From NCBI RefSeq assembly GCF_016124325.1, contig NZ_WGNY01000019.1, positions 186,001 through 250,000 on the forward strand: DNA of 64,000 nucleotides, given 5' to 3'. The notes under the pieces were generated by a model that was not told where the DNA came from, ran no database searches, and saw only the letters and a list, made by a program, of their open reading frames with translations. Origin of the DNA: Phenylobacterium sp. GTDB lineage: Bacteria; Pseudomonadota; Alphaproteobacteria; Caulobacterales; Caulobacteraceae. Positions within the stretch are counted from its first letter, which is position 1, and each line of letters starts with the position of its first letter. Of this stretch, positions 25,579-32,142 are shown piece by piece. The position numbers and the translations under genes are program-made.

Positions 25579-25681
25579 CTAGCAGGACTTCCATCGGTCC
25601 GGCCATTCGGCGCGCCGGCCGCGACCGTTGCAGGCGCCAGGAGAGGTCGGCGGCGCCCGCGAATCCAACCCGTCGACGCGC

Positions 25682-26623
25682 TCATCGCCCGGCCGCTTCC
25701 GCCCCGGCCCGCGTCACGACCTCGGCCCAGTCGCCCGGCGACGACTGCCGGAACAGGCGGAGGCTCTCGTACCAGTAGGAGCGGTCGTCGGACAAACCCC
25801 AGCGCCAGTCCGTGAGTTCGTGCGGGAGCAGCACCATGCAGGGAGCGCCGATGGCGCCCGCGAGATGGGCCCAGGAGGTGTCGACGGTCACGACGGCGCG
25901 CAGGCGACGGATGGCTTCCAGGCTGTCCAGCATGTCGCCGGCCGGCTCGAGCTCGACCGCGCCGGGCAACGCGAGCAGGGGTTCGGGCGATGGCAGCGAA
26001 CGGGCCTTGTCGTTCGGGTTGCCGGGGTTGCCGCGCCAGACGATCCCGATCCGATCGTCTCCGCCGATCCAGCGCGGCGACAGATAGGCGGCCGAGGGCA
26101 CGTCGGACGGCGCGCGAACGCCGAGCCGGTACGGGAGCGAGGCGAGGCAGACCCAGTAGTCGGCGACGGGCACGTCCTGGCGTTCCGTGCGTGGGAGAAC
26201 GAGATCGGCGCCCAGCGCCTGGAAGAGCCGGATGTTTTGCGGCAGGACGCCGGCCGTGATCCAACGGACCCCGAGCGTCCGGAGCTTCGGCAGGAAGCGG
26301 GCGAACTGAATCTCGTCGCCAAGCCCCTGTTCGCCCCAGACGACGAGCGAGCGGCCTTCGAGCGGCTCTCCGGACCACTCCCGCAGTCCGCTGCGGGCGA
26401 TCGGCGAATTCCATCGCGTGCGGCGGGCTTCGAAGCAAGGCCAACCCTCGGCCAGGCGGCCCTGGCGTAGGAGCGCGAGGCCGCGGAGGAGGGTCACTTC
26501 GCTGTCGTTCGCGCCGAGCGCCGCGGCCTGATCCAGATGCCGCAACGCGCCGTCGTCGTCCTGCGCCTTGAAGCACGCGCGCGCCTTCAGCGCCTCAGCC
26601 AACCAGCCCGACCCGTCGTCCAT
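25682..26623 (-). CDS. TPR-containing glycosyltransferase family 9-like protein
   Basis: 313 residues. It begins with about two TPR helices (AEALKARACFKAQDDDGALRHLDQAAALGAND, TLLRGLALLRQGRLAEGWPCFEARR). The GT9-like domain follows, with SLVVWGEQGLGDEIQFARFLPKLR and AVVTVDTSWAHLAGAIGAPCMVLLPHELTDWRWG. Same plan and strand as the 24709 gene, 103 bases apart, so the two are probably a tandem duplication with divergence. The expected role is addition of sugars to an exported or appendage protein, an inference from family context. Confidence 0.8.
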   Translation of the reverse strand: MDDGSGWLAEALKARACFKAQDDDGALRHLDQAAALGANDSEVTLLRGLALLRQGRLAEGWPCFEARRTRWNSPIARSGLREWSGEPLEGRSLVVWGEQGLGDEIQFARFLPKLRTLGVRWITAGVLPQNIRLFQALGADLVLPRTERQDVPVADYWVCLASLPYRLGVRAPSDVPSAAYLSPRWIGGDDRIGIVWRGNPGNPNDKARSLPSPEPLLALPGAVELEPAGDMLDSLEAIRRLRAVVTVDTSWAHLAGAIGAPCMVLLPHELTDWRWGLSDDRSYWYESLRLFRQSSPGDWAEVVTRAGAEAAGR

Positions 26624-26738
26624 GCGGCGATGCTAGCAGCGAACGCCGGAGCCCGGCAGGCCCCGCTACAGCTGTGGCGATCATGATTGGGCGGACAGGG
26701 ACTCGCGTCCGAGCGGATGTTCTGCTTCTGTTCGTGAA

Positions 26739-27080
26739 GTGTCCCGGCCCCGATCATACAGCGCCCGCTGCGCGCGCCTCGAGGCGGCGGCGCCGCCGCG
26801 CGACGCCTGGCGCGCCCGCGGCTGTGGCGACGTCGCGCGCACCCTGAGGGCGCTCGGCGTACCGCGGGCGGCGTTCCTGCGGGTGCTCGACCTGGCGGCC
26901 GCCTGGCGGGCCGACGACCGGCCGGCGGCGCTCGCCGATCTCTGCGACGACTATCGGGTGGGCGTCGCGCCCGTCGAGGCGGCGCACCGGTTCAGCGGCC
27001 GGCCGATCGGCGTCTGCGGCGACTTCGCGGTGCTGGTCTGGCCGAAGACCGAGGGCGACACGGCGCGGCGGCGGCGATGA
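26739..27080 (+). CDS. Hypothetical protein of 113 residues
   Basis: Not recognised. Starting at GTG 26739, it is Arg/Ala-rich in the first 40 residues, then has a helical middle (GVPRAAFLRVLDLAAAWRADDRPAALADLCDDYRV) and a short beta-like end (GRPIGVCGDFAVLVWPK). It overlaps the following zinc-ribbon gene by 4 bases (ATGA), which supports its being translated. Confidence 0.5.
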   Translation: MSRPRSYSARCARLEAAAPPRDAWRARGCGDVARTLRALGVPRAAFLRVLDLAAAWRADDRPAALADLCDDYRVGVAPVEAAHRFSGRPIGVCGDFAVLVWPKTEGDTARRRR

Positions 27081-27277
27081 AGATGTTCCAGACCCTGGCG
27101 CGGACGATGGAGCCGAGCGCGGTGCTCAACATCGCCTGCGCCTGCGGCCGGCGGGTCGCCTGGACCCGCCCGGAGGCGTTCTCGCGCTGCGGCCCGGATA
27201 CGACGCCGCCCGACCTGCGCCGACGGCTCCGGTGCGGGGCGTGCGGCCGGACCGGCCAGGCCCGGGTATGGCTCTAG
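27077..27277 (+). CDS. Small zinc-ribbon-like protein
   Basis: 66 residues. Cysteines are arranged as CACG near residue 22, a single Cys in SRCGPD, and LRCGACGRTGQ near the C-terminus, a pattern compatible with one zinc ribbon. A basic Arg-rich segment lies between. It is translationally coupled to the upstream hypothetical gene. A nucleic-acid-binding role is possible but not shown. Confidence 0.55.
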   Translation: MKMFQTLARTMEPSAVLNIACACGRRVAWTRPEAFSRCGPDTTPPDLRRRLRCGACGRTGQARVWL

Positions 27278-27630
27278 CGCACGGTGATGGGGCAGAGCTG
27301 CGCGGCGCCGACGGTCTCGACCCGGCGCGCGCCGCCGCAGTCGTAGACGCACTGCTTGGTCATCTGGGTCATCTGCTCGCCGACCTTGAAGCAGGCGACG
27401 CCGGCGGACCCGCTCCGGCGCGCCGGCGCCGGCGCCGTCGGACTGGCTTGTACGGTGAGCGGGCACATCTGCGCCGCCGAGACGTTCTGCGAGGTCTCGC
27501 CGAAGGTGCAATGGTAGCTGCAGACCTTGCCGAACCCCGACGTCTCCTCGCCGGACTTCATGCAGACTTCCGCCTTCGCGCTCCCGAACGCCGCCAGCGC
27601 CGCGATGGCGACGATCACGCCAGGTCTCAT
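27274..27630 (-). CDS. Exported Cys-rich protein with internal duplication
   Basis: 118 residues with a signal peptide (MRPGVIVAIAALAAFGSAKA) and GGAGG upstream of ATG 27630. The mature protein holds two copies of one unit: VCMKSGEE...KVCSYHCTFGE...AAQMCPLTV and ACFKVGEQ...KQCVYDCGGAR...AAQLCPITV. Each unit has four Cys in the order C-x3-GE, C-x-Y-x-C, AAQ-x-CP-x-TV, so four disulfides are likely in total. A Pro/Ala linker joins them. Function unknown; periplasmic or secreted. Confidence 0.7.
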   Translation of the reverse strand: MRPGVIVAIAALAAFGSAKAEVCMKSGEETSGFGKVCSYHCTFGETSQNVSAAQMCPLTVQASPTAPAPARRSGSAGVACFKVGEQMTQMTKQCVYDCGGARRVETVGAAQLCPITVR

Positions 27631-27702
27631 GTCCGCTCCTCCCTCGGGATTGCAACGTGCGGCTGCTCGACTCCCGCGCGCTTGCGGGGCCAACTCTGGC
27701 CC

Positions 27703-28374
27703 ATGTGCAACCTCTACACCATCGAGGAGACGCTCAACGCCTGGGCCGAGGACTTCGAGCGGTTCCTGGGCGAGCGCCTGACCTTGTCCGCCGGCCCCGA
27801 CACCTTGGCCAACCAGCCGTGGGCGACGACGGTCTATCCCAAGTACCAGGGGCTGTTCTTCCGGCCCATCGAGGCTGCGAATCTCGCGGCGGGCTACGAG
27901 CCGGCCGTGGGCCGCTGGGGGGTCGTGCCGTTCTTCCACAAGGGCCCGGCCAAGACCTGGAAGTTCCCGACCAACAACGCCCGCTCCGAGGAGATGGCGA
28001 CCAAGGCCAGCTTCCGCGACGCGGTGAAGTCGCGCCGCTGTCTCGTGCCGGCGACGGCGATCTGCGAGTGGACCGGGCCGCAGGGCAGGAAGACCAAGCA
28101 CTTCTTCACGCGGGCCGACGGCGCGCCGCTGTTCATCGCCGGGCTCTGGGCGCGCCACGCCTGGGAGGGCGAGACGACCGAGAGCTATACGATGGTCATG
28201 ATCAACACCGCGCCGGGCGACGACATGCACCCCTTCCACAACCGCCAGCCGGTGTTCCTCGACCGCGGCGGCGCGAAGACCTGGCTGGATCTGGACGCCG
28301 ACTACGCGCCGCTGCTGAAGGGCCCGTCGGCCGGGACGCTCAAGGCCGATCCGCCGGAGCCGGTCGCTACATAG
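27703..28374 (+). CDS. SRAP-family protein (YedK/HMCES-like)
   Basis: 223 residues. The start MCNLY places the catalytic Cys at position 2, as required for formation of a thiazolidine link to abasic sites in single-stranded DNA. NARSEEMATKASFRDAVKSRRCLVPATAICEWTGPQG is the family core, and MHPFHNRQPVFLDRGGAKTWLD contains the conserved His region. The family shields abasic sites during replication. This copy is intact, unlike the fragment at 15733, and differs in sequence from it. Confidence 0.92.
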   Translation: MCNLYTIEETLNAWAEDFERFLGERLTLSAGPDTLANQPWATTVYPKYQGLFFRPIEAANLAAGYEPAVGRWGVVPFFHKGPAKTWKFPTNNARSEEMATKASFRDAVKSRRCLVPATAICEWTGPQGRKTKHFFTRADGAPLFIAGLWARHAWEGETTESYTMVMINTAPGDDMHPFHNRQPVFLDRGGAKTWLDLDADYAPLLKGPSAGTLKADPPEPVAT

Positions 28375-28512
28375 CAGCAGGGTTGGGCCGGCGGGACGCC
28401 GACCTCCGCGACTTCGGGTCCGCACCCCATCGCGCCGCTCCGCGCTAGCATGTTGGGGCAAGGCTCAAATACACGGCGACGAGCGCGGCGCAGCTCAGCG
28501 GGAAGAAAATCT

Positions 28513-29232
28513 CTAGGCGACGCCCTCGGGTGGCTGTCTGCGGCGGGTACGGAGCACGGCGCCTATCCCACCAAACCCAGCAAGCATTAACGCCCAGGTG
28601 GCCGGCTCGGGCACCGCCCGAACCTCGAAGTGGTCTGGAATTAGGAATAGAGTTCCATTGGAACCTGGAAACCCGAGATTATCTACTAGCACAATGCGAG
28701 CCTCGACGTTTGGCGCGCTTGATGAGCTCAGTAAATCTGTCTCAAATTCTGTATCGAGGAAAGCAGATACAGGCATCTGGCCGCCGAAGAATGTCCCCTG
28801 AACGTCTGCAAATCCAAAATAGTCGAAACATCCATCCCATGCTTCACAATCCGATTTCGCTTGGTCAGTAAAATATTCCCCCATCGTCGTGTTTATATCT
28901 GCCTGAAAGTACGTCTGTGAATCAAGATGACCCGAGCTAAATACTACGGCAGAGTCAAATTCTTTCGAGTGACCTGCAATCGTGATCATCGCATGCGCTG
29001 GAGCGTACCAGATATAATATTCAAGCTCTGAGGAATAGAAATTATATCCATTTGTTGTGTACGTAAATCCAATTTGGAAGTCGTTTCGGCTCCCGAGAAA
29101 TGGATTCCAATCAAAGTACCCCGACGGCGATACGGTGCCTGACATGACTGCCTGCATAGTGGTCGCGTCGGCCGGTCCGCAAAGCGCGGCGCACGCCGCC
29201 GCGATGGCCAAACCCAGCTTCTTGCTAATCAT
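28513..29232 (-). CDS. PEPxxWA-CTERM sorting-domain protein
   Basis: 239 residues. N-terminal signal peptide (MISKKLGLAIAAACAALCGPADA), a beta-rich exported body, and a C-terminal VPEPATWALMLAGFGGIGAVLRTRRR, the exact layout of the PEPxxWA-CTERM sorting signal of alphaproteobacteria (Pro-Glu-Pro, then helix, then Arg cluster). Such proteins are processed by an exosortase and delivered to the surface or extracellular matrix. The coding region from about 28640 to 29160 is visibly less GC-rich than its neighbours, suggesting separate acquisition. No exosortase gene is in the window. Confidence 0.88.
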   Translation of the reverse strand: MISKKLGLAIAAACAALCGPADATTMQAVMSGTVSPSGYFDWNPFLGSRNDFQIGFTYTTNGYNFYSSELEYYIWYAPAHAMITIAGHSKEFDSAVVFSSGHLDSQTYFQADINTTMGEYFTDQAKSDCEAWDGCFDYFGFADVQGTFFGGQMPVSAFLDTEFETDLLSSSSAPNVEARIVLVDNLGFPGSNGTLFLIPDHFEVRAVPEPATWALMLAGFGGIGAVLRTRRRQPPEGVA

Positions 29233-29446
29233 GAAGTTCCCCCAACGCCGCGGCTGAGCAGGGTGACGCCAGGCCGCGGGCGTCGAACTTGGCCGGGAGC
29301 GCCAGTTGCAGCGACGGCGAAGTCGTGATGCGCGAAATCCACACCTCCCGCGCGAGCCGCACCGGAACGGTTGTCCGGCCGCCATGCCGGCTGAGATGTG
29401 CTGGCGGGTCCCGAGCGCCGCAGGACGAGGAGAGGGGGCTATCTCT

Positions 29447-29635
29447 GCGAGGTCGTTCGCCGCGCGCTCGAGCTCGACGCCGCATCGGTGGCGCTGGCGC
29501 GCAACCATCCCGGCGACCGGAGGTCCCGAGCGCCGCCGACATCGCCGCCGCCCGCCAAGTAATCGGCGCGGGCGCCGCGCATCGAGATCCGCGATCCACG
29601 ATTCGCGATCATTTCCTGATCGCCGGCCTGGGCCA
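29447..29635 (+). pseudogene. Remnant of a second radC copy
   Basis: This segment is closely similar to 36542-36720 within the intact radC gene. Long blocks match, including the bases encoding IVRRALELDAA, HNHPGG and VPSAADVAA, and the final DHFL region. Small insertions and deletions shift the frame several times and no open frame covers it. It marks an earlier copy of the radC-containing module, now decayed, between the PEP-CTERM and dioxygenase genes. Confidence 0.75.
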
Positions 29636-29694
29636 CCTTGCCGGAGCCGGCCGGTCGGACCGCGAAACGGGTGCGTCGGCGAGGCCGCCGGCCG

Positions 29695-30552
29695 TCAGCC
29701 CCCGACCGGCCGCTCTCCCTTGATCGTCACGCGACGGCCGAACCGCCGGTGGGGCCAGTAGTCCCAGATCGCATGGTGTTGGGCGCTGCGGTTGTCCCAG
29801 AAGGCGATGGCGTCGGGGGTCCAGCGGAACCGGCATTGGAACAGGGGGTGGGCCATGTGGCGGAACAGGTATCCGAGGAGCGCGGCGCTTTCCTCGCGCG
29901 GCAAGCCCACCAGATGCGTCGTGAAGCCCTGGTTCACATAGAGGCACTTGCGCCCCGTCCAGGGATGCGTCCGCACCACCGGATGACGCGCCCGCGGGTA
30001 GCTCGGCTTGTCGGCGACGCCCAGGTTCGCATACAGGCCGCGGTAGACGTGCTCGCCGTCGTGAACGGCTTCCAGCCCGTCCAGATGGGCCTTCATCCGA
30101 TCCGACAGGGCGTCGTAGGCGGCGTACATGTTGGCGAACAGCGTGTCGCCGCCCTCGGGCGGGCACGCCTTGATGTGCAGGATCGACCCCATGGGCGGCT
30201 CCGGATCGCACGAGACGTCCGTGTGCCACCCCTCGCCGTTGGCGCGTTCGGAGGTCTCGTCGGCCGCGATGATCATCACTTCCGGCCGTCCCTCCACGTG
30301 CGGCGCGGCCGGGTGGCGGTGCAGTTCGCCGAAGTTGCGGCCGAAGGCGACGTGCTGCTCGGGCGAGATCGCCTGGTCGCGGAAGAAGAGCACCAGGTGG
30401 TCGGCCAGGGCGAGGCGGAGCTCCTCGACGACCGGCGCGGCGAGCGGCTTGCGCAGGTCCAGCCCGGAAATCTCCGCGCCGATCAGCGGGGTCAACCGAG
30501 ACGCCCGAAAGTGTTCGAAGGGGCGGCCCGGATCGGCGGCGTGGCGGATCAT
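29695..30552 (-). CDS. TauD/TfdA-family Fe(II)/2-oxoglutarate dioxygenase
   Basis: 285 residues from ATG 30552, which has AAGGGA upstream (ATG 30585 is an alternative). The metal site HxD is in GEGWHTDVSCDPEPP, the distal His in SAQHHAIWDYWPHRR, and the 2-oxoglutarate Arg in RVTIKGERP. ACPPEGGDTLFANMYAAYDAL is a conserved TauD-family segment. The enzyme would hydroxylate a small organic acid, sulfonate or similar using 2-oxoglutarate and O2. A shared operator links it to the divergent hydrolase and to the TonB receptor 1.6 kb away. Confidence 0.9.
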   Translation of the reverse strand: MIRHAADPGRPFEHFRASRLTPLIGAEISGLDLRKPLAAPVVEELRLALADHLVLFFRDQAISPEQHVAFGRNFGELHRHPAAPHVEGRPEVMIIAADETSERANGEGWHTDVSCDPEPPMGSILHIKACPPEGGDTLFANMYAAYDALSDRMKAHLDGLEAVHDGEHVYRGLYANLGVADKPSYPRARHPVVRTHPWTGRKCLYVNQGFTTHLVGLPREESAALLGYLFRHMAHPLFQCRFRWTPDAIAFWDNRSAQHHAIWDYWPHRRFGRRVTIKGERPVGG

Positions 30553-30598
30553 GGGTCCCTTGGACCCTCTGCGGTCGGACGTCATGCGCAGGTCAGTA

Positions 30599-30613
30599 TG
30601 TCGATAATCGACA
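30599..30613. promoter_or_regulatory. GntR-type operator, perfect palindrome
   Basis: TGTCGAT-A-ATCGACA is a perfect 15-bp dyad. It sits between the divergent dioxygenase and serine hydrolase genes. Two related sites at 30654 and 34475 share the half-site TGTCRAT. It is the probable binding site of one of the two GntR proteins encoded at 34644 and 35075. Confidence 0.65.
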
Positions 30614-30653
30614 AAAGACAAGGCGCCGGCCGGTCGGTCGCCGATGTATGTCT

Positions 30654-30668
30654 TGGCGATTATTGACA
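30654..30668. promoter_or_regulatory. GntR-type operator, imperfect copy
   Basis: TGGCGAT-T-ATTGACA matches the TGTCRAT-N-ATYGACA pattern with one weak position in the left half. It lies on the hydrolase side of the divergent promoter region. Confidence 0.5.
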
Positions 30669-30778
30669 ACGCTCGCTCCCAGCGGGGATTGTCGACGCCC
30701 GCCGTCCCGCGAGACGGCCGAATACAACCCGCGGACGGCCACGCCGCCGCCGAACGGGCAGCCGGGGAGGTGACGGAC

Positions 30779-32047
30779 ATGATGGGACGGCGCGACGTGC
30801 TTGGCGGGCTGGGCGCAACGGCCGCGGCGCCCTCGGCTCTGACCGGCAAGGCTTCGCCGCTGTTCGCGCGCGTCGCGGCCCTGTGCGATCGCCTCGTCGC
30901 GCAGAAGCGGTTGCCGGGCGCGGCCGTGCAGGTGTCGCTGGGCGGCGAGGTCGCGTTGCAGCACGTGGCCGGCTGGGCCGATGTGGAAAGCGGCCGACCC
31001 CTCGCCGAGGACAGCCTCTACCGGCTCTTCTCCATGACCAAGCCGGTCGTCGCCGTGGCGCTGATGATGCTCTACGAGGACGGCCGGCTCCTGCTGACCG
31101 ACCCGGTGGCGGACTACGTGCCGGAGTTCGCGAACCTCCGGGTCCACGTCGCCGGCCAGGGGGCGGAGTTGGAAACCGCGCCCGCCCAACCGATGCGCCT
31201 GATCCACCTGCTGACGCACACCTCGGGCCTGACGAATTCCTGGAACGGCACCCCGATGTCCCCCCTCTACAGCCAGGCGGGGCTGGCTGCCGCGTCCTGG
31301 GCGCGCGACCCCGGCATCGAAGGCCTGGCGGACTATTGCGCGCGGCTGGGACGTATTCCGCTGGAGTTCCAGCCCGGGTCCCGATGGCTCTACTCGATCG
31401 GCCCCGACGTCCTTGGTCTCGTCGTCGAGCGGGTCTCGGGCCAGCGGTTCGGCGACTTCCTCCACGAGCGGCTGTTCGCCCCGCTGGGCATGGCCGACAC
31501 CGGCTTCTTCGTCCGGCCGGATTCGGCGGCGCGGCTGACGACGCTCTACGGCCGCGGCGCGTCCGGACTGGTGGCGCTTGAGACGGGCGCGCGATCGCCC
31601 TATCTGGCGGCGCCCATCGCCGACTCCGGCGCCTCGGGTCTGGTCTCGTCGCTCCCCGACTACGGGCGGTTCGCCCGCATGCTCGCCGGCGGCGGCCGGG
31701 CGGAGGGCGTCAGGATCCTCAGCCCGGCCGGCGCGCGCCTGATGATGTCGGATCAGGTCGCTCCCGAAATCGCAGCGCCCGGCCTGGCGCGGCATGCCGC
31801 CTTCGGGCTGGGCGGCGTCGGATCGGGCATGGGCTTCGGGCTGCTGGGCGCGGTGGTCACCGACGTGGGCCGTTCGCACGAAGAGGGCGTCGTCGGCGAA
31901 TACAGCTGGGGCGGGGCGGCGAGCACCACCTTCTGGGCCGCGCCGAGCCGCGACCTCGCGGTGGTCTTCATGACCCAGCTCAGCCCCTCCGGAACCTACC
32001 CCCTCCGCGACTGGCTCAAGGCCGCCGTCTACTCCGAGCTGGACTGA
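30779..32047 (+). CDS. Serine hydrolase of the class C beta-lactamase/esterase fold
   Basis: 422 residues from ATG 30779 (GGAGG at 30765-30769; ATG 30782 is equally possible). The N-terminus GRRDVLGGLGATAAAP resembles a twin-arginine signal. Active-site motifs: SMTK with nucleophile Ser85 and Lys88, YSIGPDVLG with the general-base Tyr, and HTSG in LIHLLTHTSGLTNSW. This is the EstB-like branch that usually cleaves esters rather than beta-lactams. It is divergent from the dioxygenase and shares its operator region, so a role in releasing the dioxygenase or receptor substrate is plausible. Confidence 0.88.
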   Translation: MMGRRDVLGGLGATAAAPSALTGKASPLFARVAALCDRLVAQKRLPGAAVQVSLGGEVALQHVAGWADVESGRPLAEDSLYRLFSMTKPVVAVALMMLYEDGRLLLTDPVADYVPEFANLRVHVAGQGAELETAPAQPMRLIHLLTHTSGLTNSWNGTPMSPLYSQAGLAAASWARDPGIEGLADYCARLGRIPLEFQPGSRWLYSIGPDVLGLVVERVSGQRFGDFLHERLFAPLGMADTGFFVRPDSAARLTTLYGRGASGLVALETGARSPYLAAPIADSGASGLVSSLPDYGRFARMLAGGGRAEGVRILSPAGARLMMSDQVAPEIAAPGLARHAAFGLGGVGSGMGFGLLGAVVTDVGRSHEEGVVGEYSWGGAASTTFWAAPSRDLAVVFMTQLSPSGTYPLRDWLKAAVYSELD

Positions 32048-32071
32048 GCCGGCCGGGCCGGCTGCGCGGCG

Positions 32072-32106
32072 CGAAAAATCGGGGCGCCGGCGCGAACCGG
32101 CGCCCC
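32072..32106 (-). terminator. Terminator between convergent hydrolase and TonB-receptor genes
   Basis: GGGGCGCCGG and CCGGCGCCCC form a perfect 10-bp stem with a 6-base loop. On the minus strand the stem is followed by GATTTTTCG, so it best terminates the TonB-receptor transcript and may also stop the plus-strand hydrolase transcript. Confidence 0.8.
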
Positions 32107-32142
32107 AAAGCGGAGGGTTCTGTCTGTCGGTCTGTCGCGGCG

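Noticed and set aside
30782..32047. Annotation of the serine hydrolase as a beta-lactamase resistance gene
   Set aside because: The SxxK and Tyr motifs fit the class C fold, but the family is dominated by esterases and the gene sits in a catabolic-type regulon; no evidence supports antibiotic resistance.
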